From Carettochelys insculpta (lineage: Eukaryota; Chordata; Testudines; Carettochelyidae): 64,000 nucleotides of DNA. Of this stretch, positions 34,781 through 44,985 are shown piece after piece. The position numbers were made by a program, and so were the translations under genes. The stretch covers positions 209,879,298 through 209,943,297 of the forward strand of contig NC_134138.1 of the NCBI RefSeq assembly GCF_033958435.1, read 5' to 3'. The notes beneath the pieces are model-generated. The model was not told where the DNA came from. It worked only from the letters and a program-made list of their open reading frames with translations, and searched no databases. Numbering within the stretch: position 1 is the stretch's first letter; each line of letters begins with the position of its first letter.

Positions 34781-35340
34781 AGTGGCTCCAGTGAGGCAGT
34801 AAGAGAGGTGGGGCAGAGCTGGGCTGCCTCCAGCCATAGGGAAGGGAAAGAAATGGGAACAGGATCTGCTGCCAGGCCATGGCAGTGCGGGAAGGTGCCG
34901 CTCAGAGCTGAGAAGGGCCGGGGAGAGGCAGGGAGATGGGCCGGGAGATGGGGAGAAGGAGGTGAGATGGCCCAGAGCTGGAACAGGAGGTGGAGTGAGG
35001 GGCCAGGGTGAGGGGGTAGAGGTGGGGACAAGGGACAGGGTGGTGGGGAGGTGGAAATAAGAAGAGGGACTAAGGCTGTGGGGAGACCCCAGAAAGCAGG
35101 GCAGCTGCACAGCCCACACCAGCCTTCCCAGCATGGTTGGGAAGAGGGGTTGAAGGATGTAAGTGGAGATAGGACTGCAGGTCAGGGGAGGAGCAGGGAG
35201 GAGGGCCCAGGACTGAGGCAGGGGCAGGAAGAGGAGCCAGGATGGAGGGTATGGAGGTGGGGAAAGGAACCAGGGCAGGGCTGTGGATTCAGGAAAAGGG
35301 GCCGCGGGGGAGAGGAGGTGCCCTGGGAAAGTCAGGAAGC
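34781..35340. repeat. Purine-rich G/A tract, degenerate
   Basis: The + strand is strongly G/A-biased for about 550 bases, with recurrent GGGAGATGGG, GGGGAGA, AGGAGGTGG and GGGCAGG words. Many GG/GGG runs give scope for quadruplex or triplex structure. Frames up to 279 codons on the - strand come from this bias (Pro/Ser-rich, no domain). I regard it as degenerate repeat, not a gene. Confidence 0.55.
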
Positions 35341-35639
35341 CACACAAATAGCCCAAGCCTTCCCAGTGGGACAGGGAGTGGCACCTGCACAACATGGCCC
35401 AGCCACTGCCTCTACCCCCAGGCATCAGACTGACATAATGACATCATAGGATGAAATTTTGAGAGAGAGTATGCTAAAGCCCTGTGTCCATACAGGAGAA
35501 AAAAGACAGGAGAAGTGAGGGGTAGACAGAGAAAATGGCAAGGTAAGAGGTCGAGTTTCAGATGACCAGCCCACCTGCTCTTCCTTAGCTCTGAATGAAA
35601 CTGAATAATTAGTGAGTATGAACACTGGCTAACCTAGTG
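35341..35639. other. Possible 5' flank or UTR of the next CR1
   Basis: The TGGCTAACCTAGTGAGGAGG block just after (35626-35645) is typical of CR1 upstream of ORF2. How far the CR1 extends to the left is unclear, and no ORF1 is recognised. Confidence 0.35.
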
Positions 35640-35978
35640 AGGAGGGTTTTAAATTAGGTCTGATGGGGACAGGTGACAAAAGCCCACAGGTAAGTAAGAA
35701 ACCTGGAGACCTGAGAGCTGGGTTCAAAATGGGAGGGATCATGGGCTATAACAGAAGAGAAAAAAGAGGGATTAGGCAGAACTGGAGGGCAAAAGCAAAC
35801 CAGTATCTTAGATGCCTACATAGAAATGCAAGAAGTATGAGTAATAAGCAGGAAGAACGTGAAATCCTAATAAACAAACACAGCTATGATATAATTGATA
35901 TCACAAAAACTTGGTGTGATAATACGCACAACTGGAATATTGGTATAAAAGGGTACAACTTAGGAAGGATAAATATCG

Positions 35979-36247
35979 GAGGGGTAGCCGTGTTAGTCTG
36001 GATCTGTAACAGCAATGAAGGGTCCTGTGGCACATTATAGACTAACAGAAGAGTTTTGAGCATGAGCTTTCGTGAGCACAGACTCACTTCATCAGATGCT
36101 GGTCTTGGAAATCTGCAGGGCCAGGTATAAATAAGCCAGAGCAAGGGTGGGGATAACAAGGTTAGCTCAGTCAGCAAGGGTGAGGCTTACTACCAGCAGT
36201 TGATCTGGAGATGCGAACACCAAGAGAGGGGAAGCTGCTTCTGTATT
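35979..36247 (-). mobile_element. Penelope-like element terminus (type B) inside CR1
   Basis: On the - strand the segment ends CTAACACGGCTACCCC. It carries CTGTTAGTCTATAATGTGCC, a hammerhead-like core (CTGATGA, helix GTGAG/CTCAC, GAAA, then GC-TCAT-GC and a TC cleavage-type dinucleotide at 36058-36095) and element sequence upstream (TTATTTATACCTGGCCCTGC). It breaks the CR1 frame in the endonuclease, so it inserted after the CR1. About 270 bp of terminus, without RT. Confidence 0.8.
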
Positions 36248-37167
36248 GGGAGAAGGTGTTGTCTTATATATATAAAAAAGGTGCACACCTGGACTGAGGA
36301 GGAGATGGATGCAGGAGACAGACATGTTGAGAGTCTCTCGGTTAAGTTAAAAGTGGAAAAAACCCAAGGGTGATGTTGCAATAGGAGTCTACTACAGACC
36401 TACCCACCCACGTAGAAGAGGTGGATGAGACTCTTTCTAAACAATTAACAAAATCATCCAAAACACAGGATTTGGTGGTGATGGGGGACTTCAACTATCC
36501 AGACATATGTTGGAAAACTAATACAGTGAGGCACAGATTATCCAGAAAGTTTTTGGACTGCATGGATGACATTTTTTTATTTCAGAAGGTGGAAAAAGCT
36601 ACTGGGGGGAAGCAGTTCTAGATTTGATTTTAACAAATAGGGAGGAACTCATTGAGAATTTGAAAGTGGAAAGTAGCTTAGGAGAAAGTGACCAAAACAT
36701 CATAGAGTTCATGATTCTAAGAAATAGTGAAAGGGAGAACAGCAAAGTAGAAGCAATGGATTTCAGAAAAGCAAATGTTGGTAAATTCAGATAGCTGGTA
36801 GGTAAGGTCCCATGGGAAGCGAGATTAAGAGGAAAAACAACTGAGAAGAGTTGGCAGTTTTTCAAGGGGACTTTATTAAGGGCCCAAAAGCAGATAGAAA
36901 GTACGGTAAAAGACAGACTTTGTTTAGCCAGGAGATCTTGCATGATCTCAAAATCAAAAAGGAGTCATATAAAAAGTGGAAATTAGGAGAAATTACTAAA
37001 GATGTATATAAGCAAACAATGCATGTATGCAGGGGCAAGATTAGAAAGGCCAAGACACAGAACAAGCTCAAACTAGCTAGAGACGTAAATGGGTAACAAG
37101 AAGTCATTCTATAACTATATTAGAAGCAAGAGGAAGACCAAGGACATGGTAGGCCCACTACTCAGTG

Positions 37168-37274
37168 GCTGTGTCTACACTATCACCTTCCTTTGAAGGA
37201 AGGATGGTAATTCGGGTGTTGGGAGTTTACTAATGAAGTGCTGCCATGCATAAGAAGGTGGTAGTGTAGACAAG
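37168..37274. mobile_element. Short MITE inside CR1, 107 bp
   Basis: It is flanked by identical CTCAGTG (37161-37167 and 37275-37281), possibly 8 bp with one mismatch, which suits hAT. The ends GCTGTGTCTACACTATC and the complement of GCTTGTCTACACTACC form the TIR. Interior CCTTCCTTTGAAGGAAGG and GTGTTGGGAGTTTACTAATG match the larger palindromic MITE at 5289-5540, of which this is a deleted form. Confidence 0.82.
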
Positions 37275-38800
37275 CTCAGTGAGGAAGGAGAAACAATTTC
37301 AGGAAACTTGGAAACGGCAGAGGTGCTTAATGTGCTTTGTTTTGGTCTTCACCAAGAAAGCTGATGCAGAAATGCCTGATGTAATGCATGCTAGTGGGAA
37401 GGGAGTAGGTTTAGAAGATAAAATACATAAAGAACAAGTTAAAAATTACTTAGAAAAATTAGATGTCACCATGGCCTGATGAAATGCATCCCAGAATACT
37501 TAAGGAGCTGATGGAGGAGGTTTCTGAGACTTTAGCAATCATCTTTGAAAAGTCCTGGAAGCTGGGAGAGATTCCAGAAGACTGGAAAAGGGTAAACGTA
37601 GTGCCCATCTATAAAAAGGGAAAAAAGAACAATCCAGGAAACTACAGACCAGTCAGTTTAACTTCTGTGCCAAGAAAGATAATGGAGAAAATAATTCAGG
37701 AATTCATCTGCAAACATCTGGAAGAAAATAAGGTGATAGGTAACAGCCAGTATAGATTTGTAAAGAACAAATCATGCCAGACCAATCTGACAGGCTTTTG
37801 TGACAGGATAACAAATCTTATGGATAAGGGAGAGGCGGTTGATGTGGTATACCTAGACTTCAGTAAGGCATTTCACACTGTCTCACTTGATCTTCTTACC
37901 AATAAACTAAGCAAATACAACTTACATGAGGCCACTATAAGGTTTGGGTGCCTAACCGGCTGGATAACCATTCTCAAAGAGTAGTTATTAATGGTTCATA
38001 GTCGTGATGGAAAGGCACAAAAGATCTGTTTTGGGTTTGGTTCTATTCAATATATTCATCAACTATTTAGATATTTGCATAGAGACTATGCTTATTAATT
38101 TTGGAGACGATACCAGTTGGGAGGGGTTGCAAGTGCTTTAAAGATAGGGTCGTAATTCAAAATGATCTGGACAAACTGAAGAAATGGTCTGAGGTAAACA
38201 AGATGAAGTTTAATAAGGACAAATGCAAAGTACTCCATTTAGGAAGAAACAATCAGTTTCATACATACAGAATGGGAAACAACTGTCTAGGAATGAGTAC
38301 TGCGGAAGGGGATTTAGGGGTCATAGTGGACCACAAGCTAAATATGAGTCAACAGTGTGATGCTGTTGCAAAAAAAGGCAAAGGTGATTCTGGGATACAT
38401 TAACAGGAGTGTTGTGAGCAAGTCTCGAGAAGTCATTCTTCCTCTCTATTCAGTGCTCATTGGGCCTCAACTGGAGTATTGTGTCGAGTTCTGGGCACCA
38501 CATTTCAAGAAAGATGTGGAGAAATTGGAGAAGGTCCAGAGAAGAGATACAAGAATGATTAAAGGTCTAGAGAACATGAGCTATGAGGGAAGACTGAAAG
38601 AACTGGGCTTGTTTAGTTTAGAAAGGGGAAGACTTAGAGGGGACATGATAGTTGTTTTCAAATACGTCAAAGATGGTTACATGGAGGAGGGAGAAAAATT
38701 GTTCTCCTTGGCCTCTGAGAATAGGACAAGGAGCAATGGGCTTAAACCGCAGCAAGGGAGGTTTAGATTAGACGTTTGGAAAAACTTCCTAACTTCCTAA

Positions 38801-40159
38801 GTTGTGCCAGGAAAGATAATGGAGCAGGTAATTAAAGAAATCATCTGCAAGCATTTGGAAGGTGGTAAGGTGCTAGGGAACAGCCAGCATGGTTTTGTTA
38901 AAAACAGATCATGTCAAACCAATCTAATAGCTTTTTTTCATAGAATAACGAGTCTTGTGGATAAGGGAGAAGCGGTCGATGTGGTATACCTAGACTTCAG
39001 TAAAGCATTTGACATGGTCTCACATAATATACTTATCAATAAATTGTGCAAATACAACTTAGATGGGGCTACTATAAGGTGGGTGAACAACTGGCTGGAT
39101 AACTGTACCCAGAGAGTAGTTATTAATGGTTTTCAATCCGGCTGGAAAAGTATGACTAGTGGGGTTCCGCAGGGGTCTGTTTTAGGACCAGTTCTGTTCA
39201 ATATCTTCATTCTTCATTAACGATTTAGATATTGACATAGAAAGTACACTTATTAAGTTTGCAGATGATACCTAGCTGGGAGGGGTTGCAACTTCTTTGG
39301 AGGATAGGGTCATAATTCAAAAGGATCTGGATAAACTGGAGAAATGGGCTGAGGTAAACAGGATGAAGTTTAATAAGGACAAATGCAAAGTGCTCCACTT
39401 AGGAAGAAACAATCAGTGTCACACATACAGAATGGGAAAGGACTGCCTAGGAATGAGTACAGCAGAAAGGGATCTGGGGGTTATAGTGGACCACAAGCTA
39501 AATATGAGTCAACAGTGTGATGCTGTTGCCAAAAAGGCAAACATGATTCTAGGATGCATTAACAGGTGTGTCGTGAACGAGACATGAAAAGTCATTCTCC
39601 CACTCTACTCTGCGCTGGTTAGGCCTCAGCTGGAGTATTGTGTCCAGTTCTGGGCACCGCAGTTCAGGAAGGATGGGGAGAAATTGGAGAGGGTCCAGAG
39701 AAGAGCAACAAGAATGATCAAAGGTCCAGAAAACATGACCTATGAAGAAAGGCTGAAAGAATTGGGCTTGTTTAGTTTGGAAAACAGAAGATTGAGGGGG
39801 GACGTGATAGCAGTTTTCAGGTATCTAAAAGGATGTCATAAAGCAGAGGGAGGGAACTTGTTCTTCCTTGCCTCTGAGGATAGAACAAGAGGCAATGGAC
39901 TGAAATTGCAGCAGGGGAGGTTCAGGTTGGACATTAGGAAAAAGTTCCTAACTGTCAGGGTGATCAAACACTGGAACGAATTGCCAAGGGAGGTGGTAGA
40001 ATCTCCATCACTGGAGCTATTTAAGAAGAGGTTAGATAGATGGCTTTCAGGGATGGTCTAGAAAATGCTTGGTCCTGCCATGAGGGCAGGGGGCTGGACT
40101 CGATGGCCTCTCGAGGTCCCTTCCAGTCCTACTCTTCTATGATTCTATGATTCTATGAT
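38801..40159 (+). mobile_element. CR1 LINE, 5'-truncated, inserted in another CR1
   Basis: The copy begins within the RT ([20 protein letters not shown]) and ends with a full ATTCTATGATTCTATGATT tail. The host CR1 breaks at CTAACTTCC on the left and resumes CCAGGGTGGG on the right, with TTCC next to both junctions as a possible short duplication. RT motifs [33 protein letters not shown] and LIKFADDT are near-intact. There is a frameshift at about 39205 (a duplicated TTCATTC), a stop right after the FADD box (39272), and a later stop at 39584. Confidence 0.88.
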
Positions 40160-40287
40160 TCCAGGGTGGGTTAAACACTGGAATAACTTACCTAGGGTGG
40201 CTGTGGAATCTCCATCACTGGAGATATTTAAGATTGGGTTAGACAGACACCTATTGGGGATGGTCTAGATGGTGTTTGGTCCTGCTG

Positions 40288-40867
40288 ACACATCCCTTCT
40301 TCCTCATGGAATGAGGAAGACCGGGATGTCGGCAGAAGACTCCCAACATGGCAAACCTCTGTCACCCCAAGAGAAACCTAAACTCTAGACACAGCCACAC
40401 GGTGCAGTAATGCTGTAGCTGCACTGCTGCAGCATCTGATGAAGATGCTCTATACTGAGTGGAGAGAGCACTGGCATAATAAAACTACCTACATAAGTGG
40501 CAGAAGCTCTGTCACTGGGAAAAGCTCTCCCACTAACACAGTGCTGAGGAGATGAGTGCTTTTGTCGGTGTAACAAGTCACGCAGGGGTATAGTTTTTGT
40601 ACACCTCTGAGTGGCATTAGTTATTCACTCATAGGTGGCAGTAAAGTCATAACTGAGAGTCTTGCCTTCCCTGAACGCAAGATGGAAAGTGTATTAATCA
40701 CAGCTAAAGTTGGGCTGATTTTAGAGGCACAAGCACAATTCTTTTGCTAAAAGTGGGATGTGCTGGACTTACCATCAGAAGCCAAAGGAAAAATAGCTCT
40801 TGTCTCTCTCTCTCTCTCTGTTCATCAAAACAGTATTTTCCTTTAGATCAATATAAAGTAATGCATA
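40288..40867. repeat. MITE-like fragment and CT microsatellite
   Basis: From about 40388 to 40590, AGACACAGCCACACGG and CTGTAGCTGCACTGCTGC resemble the interior of a reptile MITE, with no clear termini. A (TC)n run lies at 40801-40820. No gene. Confidence 0.4.
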
Positions 40868-40965
40868 ACACCAACAGACTGGTTTGCCAGCACCAGGGAC
40901 AGAACCTGCAAGCATAGGGTCTAAAGCCCCACATGCTACCACATGAGCTAGAGGCCAGCTGGCTC
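40868..40965 (-). repeat. tRNA-like SINE fragment
   Basis: On the - strand, CTAGCTCATGTGGTAGCATG resembles a pol III A box in a D-arm context. GCAGGTTCTGTCCCTG some 35 nt further on resembles a B box in a T-arm context, with a possible anticodon stem (TGGGG-CTTTAGA-CCCTA) between. The acceptor stem does not pair well and no anticodon assignment is sensible, so this is a SINE head or tRNA pseudogene, not a functional tRNA. Confidence 0.5.
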
Positions 40966-41089
40966 TCAGATGAGGCTGTAGAGCAGAGACTTTACTCACC
41001 CCAGATGAGGTCTCAGTACCTCTAGGTACTACAGATGTATTATTTGCCTGTTCTAGGTCAAAATCTGTCTTTTGTCCTGAATACATGTC

Positions 41090-41830
41090 CTAAATTTTCT
41101 TTAGTGGCATAACACTGAAAACTGGTTTGTTCATGGCACCATAATAGTAGTGGTTGAGGACAAAGTCACCTAGCTCAGCTATGAAGCATGTCATGACATC
41201 ATCAGAGATTGTGTTCCTGACAGCTTGTTGTCCATCTTTGTGTGGAATATTGGTGCAAAGAACTTCTACATCCATGGCCAGCAGGATAGTGTTTCCAGGA
41301 AAATTACTGATGTTCTGTAGTTTCCTCAGAAAGTCAGGAGTGCTGGTAGCATAGGGTCTGAGAAGAGAGTCAACATAGCAGAATAATCCTGCTGTAAGAG
41401 TGCCAATGCCTGAGATGATGAGACGTCCTGGGTTTCCAGGTTTATGGACCTTGGGTAGCAGAAAGAATACTCTTAGTCAAGCCTCTGGGGTTGCATCTGT
41501 GTAGATTTGGTCCCAAGCTGTACCAGGAAGTTTCTTGAACAGATGGTATAGTTTCTTTTGGTATTCCTCAGGGGGATCAGAGGGAAGAGGCCTATAGAAG
41601 GTGATGTTGGTGAGATACCTGGCAGCCTCCTGTTCATAATCTGACCTATTCATGATAACTACAGCACCTCCTTTGTGTCACTGATTATGTCCGAGTTGGT
41701 TTTGAGGCCGTGGATAATGTTGCCTTCAGCATAGCTCAGGTAATGTATCATGTAATGTTTGCTCACAATGTCAGCCAGACAAACACCTACAAAGTCTTTG
41801 TGAAGTATTCTTAAAACTTAAATACCCACC
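41090..41830 (-). pseudogene. Penelope-like element RT, N-terminal and palm part, degraded
   Basis: The - strand frames read, in order, GGAVVIMNRSDYEQEAARYL, LPSDPPEEYQKKLYHLF, LPKVHKPGNPGRLIISGIG and MDVEVLCTNIPHKDGQQAV. These correspond to the conserved Penelope-type block KVHKPxxPGRPI and RT motif A (DVxxLYTNIPH), which set Penelope RTs apart from LINE and LTR RTs. Motif A keeps its Asp; the downstream YxDD part is not found. Several stops break it. In a full element this telomerase-like RT would be followed by a GIY-YIG endonuclease; one candidate piece lies in the opposite orientation at 42420-42960. Confidence 0.85.
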
Positions 41831-41995
41831 TGGGGAAGTAAAAAAAAAACAGATTGACAGAGCCAGATGAGTACCCAGAAGTTTTTTACTTCAAGGCAGA
41901 CCCAAGAAGGAACATAGCACAATTAGTCATCACCCACCACCCCCAGTTTAAACCCCTCATATGCATAATTGGCAATCTATAACCTATGCTGGAAA

Positions 41996-42245
41996 AACGC
42001 AGTCCACTAGCACTTTAAAGAGTAACAAAATAATTTATTAGATGGTGAGCTTTCATGGGATAGACCCACTTCTTCAGACCACAGCCATACCAGAACAGAC
42101 TCAATATTTAAGGCACAGAGAACCAAAAATAGTAATCTAGGTTGACAAATCAGAAAAATTGTAATCAAGGTGGGCAAATCAGAAGAGCAGTGGGGCAGTA
42201 GGAACAGGAGAGGGGAGTCAAGAGTCAGATAAAACAAAGTGTGTA
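41996..42245 (-). mobile_element. Penelope-like element terminus (type A)
   Basis: The - strand contains GTCTGTTCTGGTATGGCTG, then CTGAAGAAGTGGGTCTATCC, CATGAAAGCTCACC and TTTTGTTACTCTTTAAAGTG. It is homologous to 20100-20350 on +. It sits upstream (on -) of the RT remnant, as expected for the 5' terminal repeat of the same element. Confidence 0.78.
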
Positions 42246-42399
42246 AAAGAGTCCATATAATGATCCAGGTAATTGGCGTCCCAGTTCAAACTATGTGTTT
42301 AATGCGTCGAATTTGAATAGAAAAGAGAGTTCAGCAATCTCTCTTTGCAGGCAATTCTTAAAGTTCCTTTCCAGTAAAACATAGACTTTCAGGTATACT

Positions 42400-42960
42400 G
42401 GAAAACAGTCCCTCACTCTCACAGGCCTTGGGACACAAGCCAGTCCTCACTCACAGACAGCTTCCCAAGCTGAAAATACTTACTAGCAGCCACACATCAC
42501 ATCACAGAAACACTAACCCAGGCACCTATCCCAGCAGCAAACTCTATTGCCAAATCTGTCCACGTATTTATAGAAGCAACACCATCACAGGACCTAACCA
42601 TATCAGACATGACATCAGGGCTCATACACTAGCATATTCACCAATGTGATACATGCTATCATGACCCAGCAATGCCCCTCTACCTTTTACAGTAGCCAAA
42701 GCAAATAGTTTCTGCACTAAACAATAAACGGACACATAAATCAGACATCAGGAATGGTAATACACACAAACCTGGAGGGGACCATTTTAACCTTTCAGGA
42801 CATTTGATAATGGATTGAAAAGTAGCCATTCATCTACAAAAAAAGTTTATCACCCAATTACAGAGGGAGACATCTGAACTGGAGTTTATTTTCAAGTTCA
42901 ATACTATCAATTTAGGCTTAAATAAATACCACAACAGGTTAACGCATTACTAAGGGAATT
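42400..42960 (+). pseudogene. Penelope-like element linker and GIY-YIG endonuclease part, degraded
   Basis: The + strand reads YPSSKLYCQICPRIYRSNTI and GPNHIRHDIRAHT, the Cys-containing linker that precedes the GIY-YIG nuclease in vertebrate Penelope-like elements. The segment missing after it would hold the GIY-YIG motif itself. Past frame breaks, words such as DIRNGNTHKPGGDHFNLSGH, split over two frames, match the end of that domain. It is opposite in orientation to the RT remnant, so either two copies are head to head or one copy was inverted at its 5' part. Confidence 0.65.
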
Positions 42961-43039
42961 TTCCCACTTTTGATATTCGCATTTCCACATCACATGCTAT
43001 GAATGAGACACATACAGCCTGACTTGATTATCTTAATTA

Positions 43040-43155
43040 ACACTAGTCCTACAAAAACAACAAGAAGTCCTGTGGCTCCTTATAGACTGACAGATATTTT
43101 GGAGCATAAACCTTTGTGGGCAAAGACTCGCTTTGTCAGATGCTTGAGTGGAAGC
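43040..43155 (-). mobile_element. Penelope-like element terminus (type B), decayed
   Basis: The complement carries TTTATGCTCC, ATCTGTCAGTCTATAAGGAG and CCACAGGACTTCTTGTTG, matching the 60136-60312 copy. The hammerhead core is decayed (CTGACAA for CTGATGA; CAAAGG for GAAAGC). Confidence 0.72.
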
Positions 43156-43239
43156 CCAGTCAATTCCCAGCCCTCACAAACCGAAAAAACCTAAAAAGAG
43201 CAACCCAGCATCTGGCCTATTATATCCACTGCCTATGGT

Positions 43240-43602
43240 TTTGTTTGCTTAATTTCATTTGTTCTTGTTCTTGTATTACAAAAAGGACTAAACAGCTCTT
43301 CCTTATTTACTTTCTCCACACCAGTCATGATTTTATAGACTTCTATCATATCTCCCCTTAGTCATCTCCTCTCCAAGCTGAAAAGTCTCAGTCTTATCTC
43401 TCCTTACATGGAAGCTGTTTCATATCCCTAATCATTGTTGTTGCCCTTTTCTGTACCTTTCTCAATTCCAATTTAACTTTTTTGAAATAGGGTGGCAGAT
43501 CTGTATGCTCTATTCAAGATGTGGGCGTACCATGGATTTATATAGAGGCAATAAGGTATTCTCTTTCTTATGCTCTATCCTTTTTTAATGCTTCCTAGCA
43601 TT
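43240..43602 (-). pseudogene. Antisense CR1 ORF2 C-terminus
   Basis: On the - strand, RMLGSIKKG-like, LRGDMIEVYKIM and GVEKVNKEELF-like segments match the C-terminal part of CR1 ORF2 of the 31692 subfamily. The piece ends at 43602 where a solo LTR and its duplication interrupt it. Confidence 0.85.
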
Positions 43603-43607
43603 CTGAG

Positions 43608-44637
43608 TGTAACAAGTCCCGTGACGCCCAGCCCCTGGGTCTAGGGCGGGCGGCAACAAAAGAGGGGGGTTAGGGCCGCAGCCCACACTCAGTTCGGGCA
43701 GTCACCGCTACCCCCGTACAGGCCCCAGCCCTCAGTCCAGGGCGGGGCAGCAGTTCACAAGGGTTATATAGCTCTGGGCCCAGCCCTCAGTCCAGGGCGG
43801 GGCAGCAGTTCACAAGAGTTATGCAGCTCTGGGCCCAGCCCTCAGTCCAGGGCGGGGCAGCAACACAAGGGAGTACAGACAGGCTCAGCGGGGGCTGGCC
43901 CTGTCAGGGAGGGGGGCAGGGGGTCGCAGGCCCTCCCACTCCACTGCGACCCGGCCCGGGGCCCTGGGGGTCGCTCACATGCAACCCCGGCAGTGGGGAT
44001 CCAGACCGCAACACACTGCCATTGGTTCGTGAGAGACGTTCCCCGGGCCACTTCCTACCTCACCCTCTGTTGGCGGCAGGTCCCAGTCCATCTGGTCGGG
44101 GGGTCCTCCTAGGTCGGTCTCCCCTGGGTCATCCACCTGTGGGGGCTCCGGCCAATCGTCCATGACCACGTCGTTAGGATAGTCAGGCGGTGGCAATACA
44201 GGAGATGCAGGGCGGTCCTGGGTCTGGGTGTTGTAGGGATCCGCCGGGGCTCTGGGGCAGCCTGCTCCCGGGGCCTCTTCCATGGCAGGGGGTCTCCACC
44301 GGCAGGAAGGTCCTGGTAGGTCTGGGAAGTCCGGGTAGTCTCCTTGGGGCATACGGACCCGGGGGTGCGTGGAGCCTCTGGGGGCCTGCTCCTCTGGCCT
44401 GGCCAGGCGGCCGCAGGCCCTCTCCCTTTGGCCCCGGGGAGCTCGTGCAGGCACGTCCTCCCTGCCCAGAGGCCCAGCACTGAATGGCTCCCGAGTCCCG
44501 CGTTTGGCTCTTCTAGCCCTTGGCCCCGCCCTCTGACGGGCGGGCCTCTGGTCTTCTGACTCCGGCCCCGCCCACCAGGGCCTCTGCATAGCTTCCCCGG
44601 CCTCCGGGTCTGCAGGAGGCCATACTGACCCACTACA
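43608..44637. mobile_element. Solo LTR, 1,030 bp, 5-bp target duplication
   Basis: The unit begins TGTAACAAGTCCC and ends CCCACTACA on +, so both strands have the TG..CA form. Exact CTGAG copies flank it (43603-43607 and 44638-44642). It is GC-rich and contains three 55-bp tandem units (43726, 43781, 43836). It splits an older antisense CR1. Orientation is undecided: a TATATAA box on - at about 43758-43766 would favour -. A 248-codon - frame across it is Pro/Arg-rich without domains and starts in the CR1, so it is not a gene. No internal retroelement genes are present. Confidence 0.88.
43726..43866. repeat. 55-bp tandem repeat in the LTR, 2.5 units
   Basis: CAGCCCTCAGTCCAGGGCGG starts at 43726, 43781 and 43836, giving a constant 55-bp period. 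The third unit is shortened. Each full unit carries a GTTATATAGC or GTTATGCAGC variant, so a TATA-like box lies inside the repeated unit. Confidence 0.88.
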
Positions 44638-44642
44638 CTGAG

Positions 44643-44760
44643 TAATTTTGCCACTTGGAAAATTTGCCATCTCACTATTCACCCCTTTTGCCAGATCATT
44701 TATGAATATGTTGACTAGCATTGGTCCAGTACCAACTCCAGGCTCTTCCCCATATTGAAA
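44643..44760 (-). pseudogene. Antisense CR1 RT fragment
   Basis: On the - strand, GPMLVNIFINDLAKGV matches the RT block SVLGPxLFNxFINDL. It continues into the LTR junction at 44642 and is the upstream half of the CR1 seen at 43240-43602. The FADD segment and about 100 further codons between the halves are missing, a deletion that predates the LTR insertion. Confidence 0.8.
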
Positions 44761-44885
44761 TAACTACATCAGTATATGATACCTTTACACCAATGTAACT
44801 ATATCCACACCAAAGGGAGGATTGTATCACTTTGACTATACCAGTAATTAAAGTGGCACAATTTTCTAGCGCAGACAAGGTCTAA
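44761..44885. repeat. MITE right-end-like fragment
   Basis: TTTACACCAATGTAACTATA and AGTGGCACAATTTTCTAGCGCAGACAAGG resemble the right part of TCTACAC-type MITEs. No termini can be set. Confidence 0.35.
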
Positions 44886-44985
44886 ATTCCAAGTGTAAGG
44901 ACACATTTTGCCTTTAGTCATATCTGCCAGCTTCTTTGACAGATATTTCCTCTGTCAGTGTGAACTATCTTGTATTATGTCAGTA

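Larger units (their letters stand above)
35663..38800 (+). pseudogene. CR1 ORF2, degraded and interrupted
   Basis: Pieces in order: NARSMSNKQEEREILINKH at about 35825; the endonuclease ET motif changed to ITKTW (35900), losing the catalytic Glu; [11 protein letters not shown] at about 36486; then RT pieces [13 protein letters not shown] (37495), NYRPVSLTSVPRKIMEK (37640), [13 protein letters not shown] (37845) and FGDDTSW in place of FADDT (38101). The C-terminal LEKVQRRDTRMIKGLENM is at about 38525. Multiple stops separate them. No activity is possible. Confidence 0.85.
35640..40287 (+). mobile_element. CR1 LINE (first subfamily) split by three later insertions
   Basis: CR1 sequence runs 35640-35978, resumes at about 36248 after a Penelope tail, is interrupted by a 107-bp MITE at 37168-37274, continues to about 38800, and resumes at 40160-40287 after a second CR1. 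The resumed part (CAGGGTGGGTTAAACACTGG to TGGTTTGGTCCTGC region) is the continuation of the sequence lost at 38800. The 3' tail proper is missing beyond 40287. Coding pieces match the 3370 copy but are scrambled by stops and frameshifts. Confidence 0.85.

Noticed and set aside
34586..35425. A 279-codon frame on - in the purine-rich tract
   Set aside because: It is Pro/Ser/Leu-rich from strand composition, has overlapping frames on both strands and no recognisable domain.
40868..40965. A functional tRNA gene on -
   Set aside because: A- and B-box-like words and a possible anticodon stem exist, but the acceptor stem does not pair and the anticodon is not sensible. A SINE or pseudogene fits better.
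43975..44721. A 248-codon frame on - over the LTR
   Set aside because: It begins in a CR1 fragment, crosses the LTR boundary and duplication, and is Arg/Pro-rich. It cannot be a single ancestral gene.
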